A stretch of DNA of 56,765 bases from Gordonia alkanivorans NBRC 16433 (GCF_000225505.1 NZ_BACI01000030.1:1-56765); one strand, 5' to 3'. Shown: positions 9,200 through 18,464, numbered from the stretch's first letter. Numbers and translations: made by a program. Notes: generated by a model from the letters alone, not told the origin.

Positions 9200-10243
9200 T
9201 CAGTCAGGCACCACGACGGCTCGACCACGTAGGTCATTGGCGGCCAATCGCCGGTAGGCCTCGACCCCGTCATCGAGCGAGAACCGTTCGACCGCCACCT
9301 CTAGGACACCGTCTCGTGCGAGGTCGAGAACCTCGATGAGCTCGTCGCGTGCTCCCCAGTACGGCGCGCGCACCGACACCTCGTAGGGCTGGGTGAAGAA
9401 GCCGACCTTCGCCGCGGCGACCATGTCGCCGATGCCCACGATCACCACGTCACCCATGGTCCCGACGACGCCCATCGCGATGTCGAGAGTGGGTTGCAGG
9501 CCGACGAAGTCGAAGACTGCGGTCGCACCGTCGTTCCCGGTGATCCTGCGGACGCCCGCGACGGCATCGGCGTCGGAGAGCACCACCTCGTGGGCCCCGA
9601 CCTCGCGCGCGAACTCGAGCTTCTCGTCGCTCACGTCGAGGGCGATCACTCGCGACGGAGTCAGGTGCCGAAGCAGTTGGATCCCGACATGCCCGAGACC
9701 ACCGGCTCCGATGACCACTGCCGTGGTGCCACCGACCAGCTTCGGAAGCGAGGGTTTGATCGCGTGGTAGGGCGTGAGGCCGGCATCGGTGAGAGGGACT
9801 GCATCCACCGGATCGAGGTCGCCGAGGGGCACCAGGTGGCGCGCATTGTCGACGAGCAGGTACTCGGCCATCGCGCCCGGGTTGCCCAAACCCGGTGGTG
9901 CGATGCCCAGTTCGCCGGCTCGGCTGCAGTAGTTCTCCAAGCCGCGGGAGCAGAAGTGGCAGACGCCGCAACCCCAGGCTCCGTACACGGCCACTGAGAT
10001 GCCCTCGGAGATACCGGTGACGCCGGTGCCCACCTCGGCGACCACGCCGGCTCCTTCATGGCCGAGCGTCATCGGAAGGGGATACGGGAATCCTTCTTCG
10101 GGCAGGTTGAGGACGAAGTCGTCCGAATGGCAGGCGCCGGCTGCCGTCACCTTCAGGAGCACCTGTCCGGGACCCGGCGAGGGTTTGTCGACCTCACGCA
10201 GCTCCGGCAGTTTGCCCGGCTGGACGACCTGAATAGCCTTCAT
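9200..10243 (-). CDS. Zinc-dependent NAD(P) alcohol dehydrogenase
   Basis: A 347-residue medium-chain dehydrogenase. The catalytic zinc ligands are seen as C in GACHSDD and in GHEGAG. The structural zinc cysteines lie in the segment CGVCHFCSRGLENYC, and the NAD-binding motif GAGGLGHVG is near residue 180. It is predicted to oxidise alcohols or reduce aldehydes. The ATG at 10243 has an AAAGG ribosome site 7 nt upstream; a second ATG lies two codons earlier. It could act downstream of the alkane-oxidising P450 elsewhere in the window, but nothing links them genetically. Confidence 0.92.
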   Translation of the reverse strand: MKAIQVVQPGKLPELREVDKPSPGPGQVLLKVTAAGACHSDDFVLNLPEEGFPYPLPMTLGHEGAGVVAEVGTGVTGISEGISVAVYGAWGCGVCHFCSRGLENYCSRAGELGIAPPGLGNPGAMAEYLLVDNARHLVPLGDLDPVDAVPLTDAGLTPYHAIKPSLPKLVGGTTAVVIGAGGLGHVGIQLLRHLTPSRVIALDVSDEKLEFAREVGAHEVVLSDADAVAGVRRITGNDGATAVFDFVGLQPTLDIAMGVVGTMGDVVIVGIGDMVAAAKVGFFTQPYEVSVRAPYWGARDELIEVLDLARDGVLEVAVERFSLDDGVEAYRRLAANDLRGRAVVVPD

Positions 10244-10361
10244 GCGCATACCTTTCGATCCGGCGGATGGTGGACCCGCCTTCCGGTCTACTCGGTCGGT
10301 CGCAAAGCCATGCGTCTTCCGTCGAACTCGGCACAATCCGCTCGGCGTGGCAACTTCCTGT

Positions 10362-10817
10362 TCACCACCGGCGGGATGGGTTCCGTGCCGCGCATCGCAC
10401 GCATTGCCGGGCCGCGGGGAGGACCTCGAGTCGCTCGGGGTCGATGACCTCGCCGCACGTCTCGCAGCGGCCGTACGCTCCGCGACCGACGCGCTCGAGA
10501 GCAGCGTCGATCTCGTCCAGACGAACCCGCGATCGTTCGAGCTGGGCGACCAACTGGCCACGCTCGACGGCGAGTGTCGTCCCCTCCGGATCGTGTTCAT
10601 CGTCGGAGGCGGCGTCCGCGGTCGACTCGATGACGGCGGCCAGACTCGCAGACAGTGATTCGATGAGCGTCGCGGTTCTCTCGCGCTCGGCGATCAGCGA
10701 TGCTTCCGATTGGTTCGGGCCGGAGTTCGGGTCGGAGTGGATCACGTTGACCGAGCCCAGGTCTGTGGTCGACTCACGGCTCAAGTTGTACGCCGCAGGT
10801 ACGACGTTCTCGGTCAC
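10362..10817 (-). CDS. DksA/TraR-type C4 zinc-finger protein
   Basis: A 151-residue protein with a coiled-coil-prone N-terminal region (residues 40-110) and a C-terminal zinc finger formed by C118, C121, C139 and C142, in the pattern C-x2-C-x17-C-x2-C. This is the DksA/TraR signature. Members act at the RNA polymerase secondary channel, though actinobacterial versions are poorly characterised. The GTG start at 10817 overlaps the stop of the upstream repeat-protein gene (GTGA), so the two are probably translationally coupled. An internal GTG at 10745 is a possible shorter start. Confidence 0.8.
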   Translation of the reverse strand: MTENVVPAAYNLSRESTTDLGSVNVIHSDPNSGPNQSEASLIAERERTATLIESLSASLAAVIESTADAASDDEHDPEGTTLAVERGQLVAQLERSRVRLDEIDAALERVGRGAYGRCETCGEVIDPERLEVLPAARQCVRCAARNPSRRW

Positions 10818-11233
10818 GCATGAACGTCGCGGAGACCGACGGCGCCGCGCAACCCTGAACAGTTGACGCACCCCACGCAGCCGACACATCCAGCGCACCG
10901 CCGGCACAGCAGACAGGCCACGACACCGACACTGCCGGCGACCCCGAAACTGATTGCGGTGGCGACACTTCCGGCGACGAGCAGGCTGGCCATCGTCGCC
11001 GCCGAACCCGTGACGATCGCGCTCGCGACCGTAGCCGCCGAGGAACTGACACCGGCGCTGGCCACCGTGCCGGCCGACCCGGCGACGGCAGCGCTCGCGA
11101 CGGTGCCGGCCGAACCGGCCACCGCCAGGCTCGACGTGGTCGCGATCGAGCCGGCGACCGCGGTCGAGTTCACGGTCGAGGGTGATTCGACGACAGAAGT
11201 CTCATCGCGGGTGAGTGTCCACATGATGTCCAT
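10814..11233 (-). CDS. Ser/Ala hexapeptide-repeat protein with a Cys-rich C-terminus
   Basis: I do not recognise a named family. From about residue 20 the protein follows a six-residue period, mostly S-[AIL]-x-[TV]-x-[AGS], for about 14 repeats. Over the last turns cysteine replaces the period serine, giving CLLCRR, CAGCVG, CVGCVN and CSGLRG, before a short AVGLRD tail. A strict hexapeptide period suggests a left-handed beta-helix or stacked-coil solenoid, and the cysteines could bind metal or cross-link. The start is uncertain: ATG at 11233, ATG at 11224 or an upstream TTG at 11275. The opposite strand is also open here, but the repeat regularity and the 4-nt coupling to the DksA-like gene favour this strand. 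Confidence 0.62.
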   Translation of the reverse strand: MDIMWTLTRDETSVVESPSTVNSTAVAGSIATTSSLAVAGSAGTVASAAVAGSAGTVASAGVSSSAATVASAIVTGSAATMASLLVAGSVATAISFGVAGSVGVVACLLCRRCAGCVGCVGCVNCSGLRGAVGLRDVHA

Positions 11234-11307
11234 GGTCGCGCAGTCGGAACACGCACGCAGGGGGTTCGGGGGCAACTCACCGGTGTTCCGCGGAACACTC
11301 CCGACAC

Positions 11308-12813
11308 TCAGGTCCCGCAGAACGTCTGGAACGACGAGTTGAACTCGTCCGAAGCAGGCGCGGTGTACTTGACCCATTCGACGCGCCGCTCGAACGGGTG
11401 CGTCACGACGTCGAGTAACTCCTCGAACGGCGCGAGGTCACCCTCGTGCGCGGCGCGGAGGGCGGCGTCGACCATGTGGTTGCGTGGGATGTAGAGCGGG
11501 TTGACCTGATCCATCGCGTCTGCGGTGGTGTCGTCGTCCCGGCCGTGATCGGCGAGCGTCTCGCGCCATCGTGCGAGCCAGGGCGCCGAGACCTCCCGTG
11601 GGAGGAGTAGGTCGAGTGGAGCCGTTCGTCCGCGGAGTTCGTCGGCGAGCGCCCGGAAGGCCCCGGTCCAGTCGGCGCGGTGTTCTGCCATCAGGGCCAG
11701 CAGGTCGTCGATCAATGCGTGGTCGACAAAGGTATCGGCCAGCCCCAACTTGGCGGACAGACCTTCGTTGAGGTGCTGCTCGTACAGACCGTCGAAGGTG
11801 GACAGCGTGGCGGTCGCGATGGCGATCGCCTCGTCCGGCGTGGGGCTGATCAGCAAGAGAAGCGTTTCGGCGAACCGTGCAAGGTTCCATTTCAGGACGG
11901 CGGGCTGGTTCCCGAAGGCGTAACGCCCGCCCTGATCGATCGAGCTGAACACCGCTGCCGGATCGAAGGCGTCGACGAATGCGCACGGCCCGTAGTCGAT
12001 GGTCTCGCCGGAGATGGTGGTGTTGTCGGTGTTCATGACACCGTGCACGAACCCGACGAGCATCCACTGGGCGACGAGGCGGGCCTGACGGTCGACAACG
12101 CCCTCCAGCAGCTTCGCGTAGCGGTTCCCACCACCGGTGGTCGGCAGGTCGGACAGGTCGGGGTAGTGGCGAGCAATCGCATAGTCGGCGAGGGGTTGCA
12201 GGATGTCGCCGTTGCGGGCGGCGAACTCGAAGGTACCGACCCTCAGGTGACTCGCTGCGACGCGCGCGAGCACGGCTCCGGGCTCGACACCGGTGCGGTG
12301 AACGCCGCGACCCGTCGCCACCACCGACAGTGACCGGGTGGTGGGCACGCCGAGAGCGTGCATGGCTTCGCTGACCAGGTATTCGCGGAGCATCGGTCCG
12401 ACGACCGCGAAACCGTCTCCTCCTCGCGAGAACGGCGTCGGACCAGAGCCCTTCAACTGCATGTCGACGCGGTGACCCTCGACGTCGAGCAGTTCACCCA
12501 GCAGAAGTGCCCGCCCGTCGCCGAGCAGTGGGGCGTATCCGCCGAACTGATGTCCGGAGTACGCCGTCGCCACCGGTTGCCCGTCGGCGGGCACGGCTGC
12601 GCCGGCCAGGATCGCGACCCCGTCGTCGGAGCGCAAGGCCTCGACGTCCAACCCCAACGACGATGCGAGCTGTTCGTTCACGACGAGGAGCTGCGGATCG
12701 GGCACGTCGGCTCCCCGCCATTCGACGGTGAGCGGCGTCAGCTCATCGACGAAAGTGCTCTCGAAGCCGGTGATCGCGTCGGACGTGCGGGCGGGGGAGT
12801 CGGTGGCAGCCAC
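11308..12813 (-). CDS. selO: SelO/YdiU-family protein adenylyltransferase
   Basis: A 501-residue pseudokinase-fold enzyme of the SelO (YdiU) family, known to transfer AMP from ATP to protein hydroxyls in redox-stress control. Visible family marks are SGHQFGGY, the glycine-rich LKGSGPTPFSR loop, the catalytic segment VMNTDN, the metal-binding DYGPCAFVD, and the extreme C-terminal FCGT, where the redox cysteine occupies the position of selenocysteine in eukaryotic homologues. The GTG at 12813 is chosen because a TACGCT box lies 6 nt upstream, giving a leaderless start. Confidence 0.93.
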   Translation of the reverse strand: MAATDSPARTSDAITGFESTFVDELTPLTVEWRGADVPDPQLLVVNEQLASSLGLDVEALRSDDGVAILAGAAVPADGQPVATAYSGHQFGGYAPLLGDGRALLLGELLDVEGHRVDMQLKGSGPTPFSRGGDGFAVVGPMLREYLVSEAMHALGVPTTRSLSVVATGRGVHRTGVEPGAVLARVAASHLRVGTFEFAARNGDILQPLADYAIARHYPDLSDLPTTGGGNRYAKLLEGVVDRQARLVAQWMLVGFVHGVMNTDNTTISGETIDYGPCAFVDAFDPAAVFSSIDQGGRYAFGNQPAVLKWNLARFAETLLLLISPTPDEAIAIATATLSTFDGLYEQHLNEGLSAKLGLADTFVDHALIDDLLALMAEHRADWTGAFRALADELRGRTAPLDLLLPREVSAPWLARWRETLADHGRDDDTTADAMDQVNPLYIPRNHMVDAALRAAHEGDLAPFEELLDVVTHPFERRVEWVKYTAPASDEFNSSFQTFCGT

Positions 12814-12859
12814 TCTTCGAGCGTAACCACTCGTCGCGCTGCCCGACTTTCGCTGATGT

Positions 12860-13063
12860 CTACAGTGCGATGGCGGCGCCGCAGATGCCGCAGGCCTCGA
12901 ACTCGCGCCGTCCCCAGCGCGCGATCGGGATGAAGAACACGGTGAACTGCTTGAACTCCCGCATCCGGGTCCACTGGGTGGTGTTGTGACAACGGGGGCA
13001 CGTACGGGTCTGTCCTGCGCCGAGTTGCTGCTGCTTGGGGCCGTATCCGAAGACGAAGAACAC
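12860..13063 (-). CDS. Small zinc-ribbon protein
   Basis: A 67-residue protein with two CxxC pairs, CPRC near residue 22 and CGIC near residue 58, separated by a hydrophobic FTVFFIPIARWG stretch. This matches small actinobacterial zinc-ribbon proteins of unknown function. The GTG at 13063 follows a TACGAT box by 6 nt, so translation is likely leaderless. It lies upstream of selO in the same orientation and is divergent from the next gene. Confidence 0.75.
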   Translation of the reverse strand: MFFVFGYGPKQQQLGAGQTRTCPRCHNTTQWTRMREFKQFTVFFIPIARWGRREFEACGICGAAIAL

Positions 13064-13155
13064 TCCGTCATCGTATGCACGACCGCGACCGGCCCGTCCG
13101 GACTGGATCGAGACCCGGCACCCGTCAGTCGCACGCGTGTGCGAACATGGGACGC

Positions 13156-13881
13156 GTGAGCTCGCAGAAGAGGACCGGCCTGACCGCCGTTGACCTGGAA
13201 TCTCTGTCCGCCGCACTCGCGGCCGGCAAGCGCGTGACCGTCTACCTCCGTGACCCGATGCCGTCCCTCGGACTCGACGCCGGGACTTCGGCGCGGGTTC
13301 TGTCCGTCGACGGTTCGACGGTGACGGTGCGGCCCAAGGGCGTCGACGATCAGTTGCCCTTCGAGGCCGACGAACTGCAGCGCGCACGTTCCGCCTCAGC
13401 ACCCGCGAAGGCAGCCCCACGGTCGCCCAGGACCGCCCCTGCCGACCCGACACCGTCGGTACGCCCTGCGCCGACACCGAAAGCAGCTGCAGTGGAACCG
13501 AAGCCGACGCCCGAGCCCACTACGCGTCCGGAGCCCGCACCGCCGCGATCGGCCGCGCCGAAGTCTGCTCCGGCGAAAGCTGCTCGACGGTCGAAGAACA
13601 CGACAGCGGCGGTGAGCGTGACCATCACGTCAGCGGGTGAGAGCCTCTGGACGGTGTCGGTGGCGCACGGGAGTAAGAAGGGAAAGCCTGCTGAGGTGAC
13701 CGCTGACCGCGTGGCCCGCGCGATGCAGGAACTCGGCGACGACGCAGCGATCACGGCCGTCGACGAGGTCATCGAATCCGCGCGCGAGGCCGCGCAGAGG
13801 AAGATCGAGGAGCTGACGCGCGAACTCGAGAACGCACGAGCAGCGCTCGCTCACCTCGACGTCGGGCCCGCCGAGAGCTGA
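13156..13881 (+). CDS. Proline/alanine-linker protein, DUF6319-like
   Basis: A 241-residue protein with three parts: a small folded N-terminal domain (residues 1-75) including VTVYLRDPMPSLGL and a TVTVRPKG strand; a Pro/Ala/Lys-rich flexible linker (about 80-155); and a C-terminal domain with a predicted coiled coil rich in Glu and Arg (about 195-235). It resembles actinobacterial DUF6319 proteins, whose function is unknown. I chose the GTG at 13156, preceded by a weak GAACAT -10-like box; the ATG at 13147 is possible. Confidence 0.68.
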   Translation: MSSQKRTGLTAVDLESLSAALAAGKRVTVYLRDPMPSLGLDAGTSARVLSVDGSTVTVRPKGVDDQLPFEADELQRARSASAPAKAAPRSPRTAPADPTPSVRPAPTPKAAAVEPKPTPEPTTRPEPAPPRSAAPKSAPAKAARRSKNTTAAVSVTITSAGESLWTVSVAHGSKKGKPAEVTADRVARAMQELGDDAAITAVDEVIESAREAAQRKIEELTRELENARAALAHLDVGPAES

Positions 13882-13888
13882 CTCGAGT

Positions 13889-14293
13889 TCATCCGGCCGG
13901 CGGGGCGAAGAACTCCAGCGCGATGTTGTCCGGGTCCCGGAACGATATCCCTGATCCGTAGTGGGCGTGCTTGATGCCGCTGTGCGCGATTCCGGCCTTG
14001 TCCAGACGGGCAACCCATTCTTCGAGTTCGGGCCGAGTGCAGGCGAATGCGACATGGTCCAGTCCGACGTTCCGCTCGTCGAAACCGTCAGCATCCGACC
14101 CGCTCGAACTATGGGTGTGGAGTCCGAAAAGCGTTCCGCCGGCGAGTGCGAAGACCGTGTGATGGAAGTTGCCGGATTCCTCGTCCTCGTCCAAGACCGG
14201 TTTGGCGTCGAACAGGGTCTGGTACCAAGCGGTACTCGCAGCAAGGTCACTCACGGTGATCGCGACGTGGGTGAGAGCGGGAAATGCAGGCAT
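13889..14293 (-). CDS. VOC (glyoxalase/bleomycin resistance) family protein
   Basis: A 134-residue single-module vicinal-oxygen-chelate protein with two beta-alpha-beta units: THVAITVSDL at the start, LDHVAFAC in the middle and ISFRDPDNIALEFF at the end. Potential metal ligands are the histidines of these strands and the terminal Glu in LEFF. It may be a dioxygenase, glyoxalase or resistance protein; the substrate is not predictable. The ATG at 14293 has a very strong GGGAGGAGG ribosome site. Confidence 0.88.
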   Translation of the reverse strand: MPAFPALTHVAITVSDLAASTAWYQTLFDAKPVLDEDEESGNFHHTVFALAGGTLFGLHTHSSSGSDADGFDERNVGLDHVAFACTRPELEEWVARLDKAGIAHSGIKHAHYGSGISFRDPDNIALEFFAPPAG

Positions 14294-14375
14294 CGGATGC
14301 CTCCTCCCAGGAAGGGCGCCGGATGGGAACTCCGGACGCACCGACCAGTTTATCGCCGCAGCCAGAGTTCAGGCC

Positions 14376-15176
14376 TCAGTCCGGGTCGGTGAACCGAGGT
14401 TCCCGGCGGGCCAGGCCGGCGTGCACGGCCTCGAGCTGGTTCGGTGAACCGATCAGCTCGACCTGCAGTGTGCTCTCCAGCAGCAGCGCGGCCGATGGGT
14501 CGGTACCGGTCCAGGTCTCGTCGTAGAGGCGCTTCGCGGCGCGCACCGCGTGGGGCGACTTCGCCGCGATCTGGTGGGCGAGGTCCAAGGCGCAGGCGAG
14601 CGGGTCGTCGGCCGTGCCGGTGACCAGCCCGAGCTCGTGGGCCTCGGCTCCCGAGAGCACACGACCGGTGAAGGTGAGTTCTTTGGCCACGTCGGCCCGA
14701 AGGAGGCGCGGGAGCGTCTGGGTGATACCCATATCCGGCACCAGGCCCCACTTCACCTCCATGATGGACAGTCGTGCGTCGGGGGTCGCGTAGCGGATGT
14801 CGGCGCCGAGCGCGATCTGCAGGCCACCTCCGAAGCAGTTGCCATGGATCGCGGTGATCACCGGCGCCGGCACGTGACCCCAATCGAGAGACACCCGCTG
14901 CGCCTGGTTTCCGCGGTCGGCGTCGTCTCGATCCAGCAGAGAGTCGGCGAGCCCATCGCCGCCGAGTGATGAGATGTCGAGGCCGGAACAGAAGCTCTTC
15001 CCGGCTCCGTGGACGACGACCGCCCGCACTCGACGATCCGCCGCCAGGTCGCCCGTCACCGCGAGCAACGCGTCGAACATCGCGGGGTCCAAGGCGTTGT
15101 GCTTGTCCGCCCGATTGAGCGTGACCGTCGCGACGCCCGCATCGTCGACATCGAGCAGAATCCGTTGTTCCGTCAT
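14376..15176 (-). CDS. Enoyl-CoA hydratase/isomerase (crotonase) family protein
   Basis: A 266-residue crotonase. The oxyanion-hole loops are visible as GKSFCSGLDI near residue 60 and FGGGLQIALGADIR near residue 115. It is expected to act on a CoA thioester, by hydration or double-bond isomerisation, in fatty-acid or aromatic breakdown. The ATG at 15176 is preceded by GAGGTGG. It is divergent from the YceI gene with a gap of 77 bp. The reaction subtype is uncertain. Confidence 0.88.
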   Translation of the reverse strand: MTEQRILLDVDDAGVATVTLNRADKHNALDPAMFDALLAVTGDLAADRRVRAVVVHGAGKSFCSGLDISSLGGDGLADSLLDRDDADRGNQAQRVSLDWGHVPAPVITAIHGNCFGGGLQIALGADIRYATPDARLSIMEVKWGLVPDMGITQTLPRLLRADVAKELTFTGRVLSGAEAHELGLVTGTADDPLACALDLAHQIAAKSPHAVRAAKRLYDETWTGTDPSAALLLESTLQVELIGSPNQLEAVHAGLARREPRFTDPD

Positions 15177-15253
15177 CGTCTTCACCACCTCGCCGTGTGT
15201 CGTCGGCCGTGCGATGGGCCCGGCCACGTACTCCGAGCGCTTACACTACGGCG

Positions 15254-15802
15254 GTGGCGGAATCAGTCTGGGAGTTCACCGAATCCGATGGTTCGGTCGT
15301 CGTGCACACCGATGTGGGCGGGCGGGCGGCACGCACCGGCCACCGACTGACGATCGCGATGCGCACCTGGTCGGCGTCGGTGACACTGACCGACGACCTC
15401 GTGCCGACGAACCTGAGCGCCACGATCGCGGTCGACTCGATGCACGTGGAATCCGGGGAAGGTGGACTCACCCCGATGACCGGTGCCGAGAGGTCACTGG
15501 CCCGCATGAACGCCCTGAAGTCCATGGGCGCCGACAAGTACCCCGAGATCACCTATGCGGCAGATACATTCAGCACTACGGACGGTGGTTACCGAGCCGA
15601 CGGAGTGCTGACGATCCACGGTCGGTCACACCCGCATGGGCTGGACCTGCAGGTCGTCGAGACCGCCGATGGTTGGCAGATCTCGACCGAGTCCACCATC
15701 ACTCAGAGCGACTTCGGGATCAAACCGTATTCGCTGATGATGGGCACGCTGAAGGTCGTCGACGACGTCCGCGTCGTCGTCGAGGTGGCCCGCACTCGCT
15801 GA
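15254..15802 (+). CDS. YceI-family lipid-binding-like protein
   Basis: A 182-residue lipocalin-like YceI protein. It begins with a short strand (WEFTESDGSVVVHTDVGGRAARTGH) and contains the conserved segments SMHVESG, YPEITYAA, GVLTIHGRSHP and SDFGIKPYS. Family members bind isoprenoid or lipid ligands. No signal peptide is seen, so it is probably cytosolic here. The GTG at 15254 follows a TACACT box by 6 nt, a leaderless arrangement. Confidence 0.88.
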   Translation: MAESVWEFTESDGSVVVHTDVGGRAARTGHRLTIAMRTWSASVTLTDDLVPTNLSATIAVDSMHVESGEGGLTPMTGAERSLARMNALKSMGADKYPEITYAADTFSTTDGGYRADGVLTIHGRSHPHGLDLQVVETADGWQISTESTITQSDFGIKPYSLMMGTLKVVDDVRVVVEVARTR

Positions 15803-15951
15803 CCAGCGGTGGCCGCGCGCCTGACTTGGCTCCGGTGCGAGTGCGTTCCGGTCGGTACGCTCGATGGTGCGCGATTTGTCCGCCAGGTCCGTCAGCCCTC
15901 GCGGGCTTGCGCCGGACGAGCCCGTCGGACACGCACGAGCTGGAGAGAACC

Positions 15952-16752
15952 ATGGAAGCACTGATCCTGATCGCCGTCATCGTCCTGATCGTCGTCGGGG
16001 TGGTGGTGATCGCTCAGCAGCGCTCGGGCACCAACGCGGCCCGAAACCTGGACGACGCGAAGGCCGACGCCCGACAGGCGATCGAACGGCTCGGCGGGCA
16101 GGTGTTCATGCTGATCGGCGACGGCCCGGCGTCGAAGCAGGCTCTCGCCGACGCGGGCGAGCGCTATACCGCGGCGGGGTCGCAGATCGAGCAGGCCAAC
16201 TCACCCGCGCAGGCGCGCCTGGCCAAGCAGACCGCCATCGAAGGCCTGTACTACATCCGCGCGGCGCGGATCGCGATGAACCTCGATCCCGGTCCCGCCA
16301 TCCCCGAACTCGAGGGCCGGCAGAGGGCGGGCAAGGTCACCGAGGATCGGAAGGTCGAGTTCGAAGGACGCCAGGTCGAGGCGTCGCCCAACCCGTCTGA
16401 TCGGACGCCGAACTACTACCCGGGTGGCCGTGTCGCCGGGCGGCCGGTTCCGGCCGGCTGGTACTCCGAGCCCTGGTGGCGGCCGGCGCTCGTGGCGGGC
16501 GCCTGGGGTGTCGGATCGATGTTCCTGTTCTCCGCGATGTTCTCCGGCATGGCCGGCGTCCCGTACGACGCCCAGGGCTTCGAGAGTGGCATCGGCGATG
16601 GATCCGACATGGGAGCCATCGACGGTGGCGCCGGAGGCGACGACTTAAGCGGGGGTGCCCCCGGCGGCGATGGCGGTTTCGGCGGAGACGGTGGTTTCGG
16701 TGGAGACGGCGGCGGTTTCGGTGATTTCGGTGGCGGAGGATTCGACTTCTGA
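15952..16752 (+). CDS. Membrane-anchored protein with a Gly/Asp-rich tail
   Basis: A 266-residue protein of unknown function. An N-terminal transmembrane helix (residues 1-22) is followed by an alpha-helical, Ala/Gln-rich domain of about 110 residues that resembles DUF1542-like proteins of mycobacteria. A second hydrophobic segment (about 178-195) and a low-complexity tail of GGDGGFG-type repeats ending in GGGGFDF complete it. Such tails occur in TPM-like and envelope proteins. The ATG at 15952 has a GGAGA ribosome site. Confidence 0.72.
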   Translation: MEALILIAVIVLIVVGVVVIAQQRSGTNAARNLDDAKADARQAIERLGGQVFMLIGDGPASKQALADAGERYTAAGSQIEQANSPAQARLAKQTAIEGLYYIRAARIAMNLDPGPAIPELEGRQRAGKVTEDRKVEFEGRQVEASPNPSDRTPNYYPGGRVAGRPVPAGWYSEPWWRPALVAGAWGVGSMFLFSAMFSGMAGVPYDAQGFESGIGDGSDMGAIDGGAGGDDLSGGAPGGDGGFGGDGGFGGDGGGFGDFGGGGFDF

Positions 16753-17068
16753 TCGACCTGAGGGGCATCGAAAACCGCGGTGTGTAGCCATCTTCGAGAT
16801 GTCCTCCACCGGCAACGACCGCTCGGCGACTCGTGGTTCGATGTGCGGGTTTTGCGGCACGGTCCGCTCAACGGCGAAGAGGTCTCAGTACCTGGAATGG
16901 GCATAGACGTATAGCAAATGGAGCATCTTCGCATCCGCATGATGAGCCGGATGCAGCTCCTCCGCGACACAGACTAGAGCCGGCCTTGTCGACCCACTCG
17001 TAGCTTCCACCCTCGAACCCACTGGTCAGCGCACCGGCTATGGGTCAATCGCCCGTCCTTCGATTTTG
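16753..17068. other. Intergenic stretch with no supported gene
   Basis: About 320 bp between the Gly-rich protein and the ABC operon promoter. Short open frames exist on both strands, but none has a ribosome site, a leaderless box or a recognisable domain. The composition is less GC-rich than the flanking genes, and nothing repeats elsewhere in the window. Confidence 0.6.
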
Positions 17069-17126
17069 GTGACACAGGTCACTCGACGCCCATATAGTTA
17101 CCCAATGCCACTTAGTCATCTAAGTG
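17069..17126 (+). promoter_or_regulatory. Promoter and overlapping operator of the ABC operon
   Basis: A good sigma-70-type promoter: GTGACA at 17069-17074 and TATAGT at 17093-17098, with an 18-bp spacer. Directly downstream is a perfect dyad CACTTAG-TCAT-CTAAGTG (17109-17126), placed at or just after the expected transcription start. A repressor bound there would block initiation. The regulator is not nearby. Confidence 0.65.
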
Positions 17127-17176
17127 ACAGAGGACGGCGGCGCCGTTCCTGATCCCCAATTGAAAAGGACACACCG

Positions 17177-18417
17177 ATGAAACCGTTCAGAGGCTCGCGC
17201 GTCGCCAAAGTGGTGGCCGCATCGTTCGCGGTGGTCGCGCTCAGTGCGACAGCTGCATGTGGCAGCGACGACAGCGGTGACGGCTCCGCGTCGGAGAGCG
17301 TCGCCGCACCGGAGGGTTCCTTCCCTGGGACTGCGGCCAGTGGCGAGCCGGTGAAGATCGGTCTCATCAACAACGAGGGCGGACAGGCCATCTCGATGCC
17401 CGAGAACCGGGAATCGGCCGAAGCCGTCGTCCAGTACGCCAACGAGAACCTCGGCGGAATCGGTGGCCGGCCCATCGAACTGGTCATCTGCAAGCAAGGT
17501 GAAGACGCCAATCAGGCCCGAGACTGTGCCAACAAGATGGTGGAGGCCAAGGTCTCTGCCGTCCTCATGACCAGTAGCGGCCAGGGCAATTCGATGGTCC
17601 CGATCATCACCGGGGCCGGCATTCCCTACGTTTCCGCAGCGGGTCAGGCATCGTCGGAGCTGACCACCGACGGCGCGTTCATGTGGACCGCAGGCCTGCC
17701 CGGCGCGCTCACCTCGATGGCGAAGTACTCCGCCAACCAGGGCATGAAGAACGTCACGGCCTACGTCATCGAGTCCCGGCAGCGACCGCCGGTGTCCAGG
17801 CGATGGGCGCCCCCGCCTTCCAGGCCGCGGGAGTCAACCTCAAGGTCGTTCCGATCCCGCCGGGCACCCCGGACGCCACTCCGCAGGTGAGCGCGGGCCT
17901 CGGCGACAACCCCGACGGTGTGGTCGTCATCGGTGAATCCACCCTCTGCACATCGGTGTTCAAGGCACTGGGCACGGTATCGACGACGGCCGAGAAGATG
18001 ACCATCCAGCCGTGCTCCGATCCGGCCGTGGTGGAAGCGGTCGGCAACCAGAACCTCAACGGCACCAAGGTCTTCACCGCCTCGGTCATCAACGCCGACG
18101 ATCCCGAGACGCAGCTCTACAAGGCGATCATGGCCAAGTACGCGCCCGACACCGACATCGAAGGATTCGCGATCATCGGTTACCAGGGCATGCTCGGCCT
18201 GGTCCGCGCAACCGAGTCGGTCCAGGGGACGGACACGTCGCCGGCCGCGTTGACCGCCGCGATCAAGTCCGCCAAGGACGTTGTCCTGCCGGCCGGTTAC
18301 GGTCTCAAGTTCACCTGCGACGGCAAGGCGATGCCCGGCATGGTCTCGGTGTGCGGCAGCGGAGGAATCGTCGAGACCTTCGAAAACGGCGAGCTCGTCG
18401 ACCCCCAGCTCGTCTGA
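17177..18417 (+). pseudogene. LivK-type ABC substrate-binding lipoprotein, frameshifted
   Basis: Periplasmic-binding-type lipoprotein of the branched-chain amino-acid/amide class, about 413 residues. A lipoprotein signal ends at the lipobox ATAAC (C28). Mature-domain landmarks include IGLINNEGGQ and the second-lobe segment GVVVIGES. The first frame fails near 17775, after AYVIE; the second frame continues with AATAGVQAMGAPAF. Adding one C to the CCC run at 17774-17776 restores a continuous protein, so it is a homopolymer deletion or a sequencing error. It is the first gene of the ABC operon. Confidence 0.88.
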
Positions 18418-18464
18418 CCTGACGAACGTTCACCACACCCGCACGATCATCCGGAAGTCGGTAG

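Noticed and set aside
10863..11342. Plus-strand frame rich in Ala/Thr/Pro
   Set aside because: It is the mirror of the hexapeptide-repeat gene; no start signal, and the minus frame shows the repeat and the overlap with the DksA-like gene.
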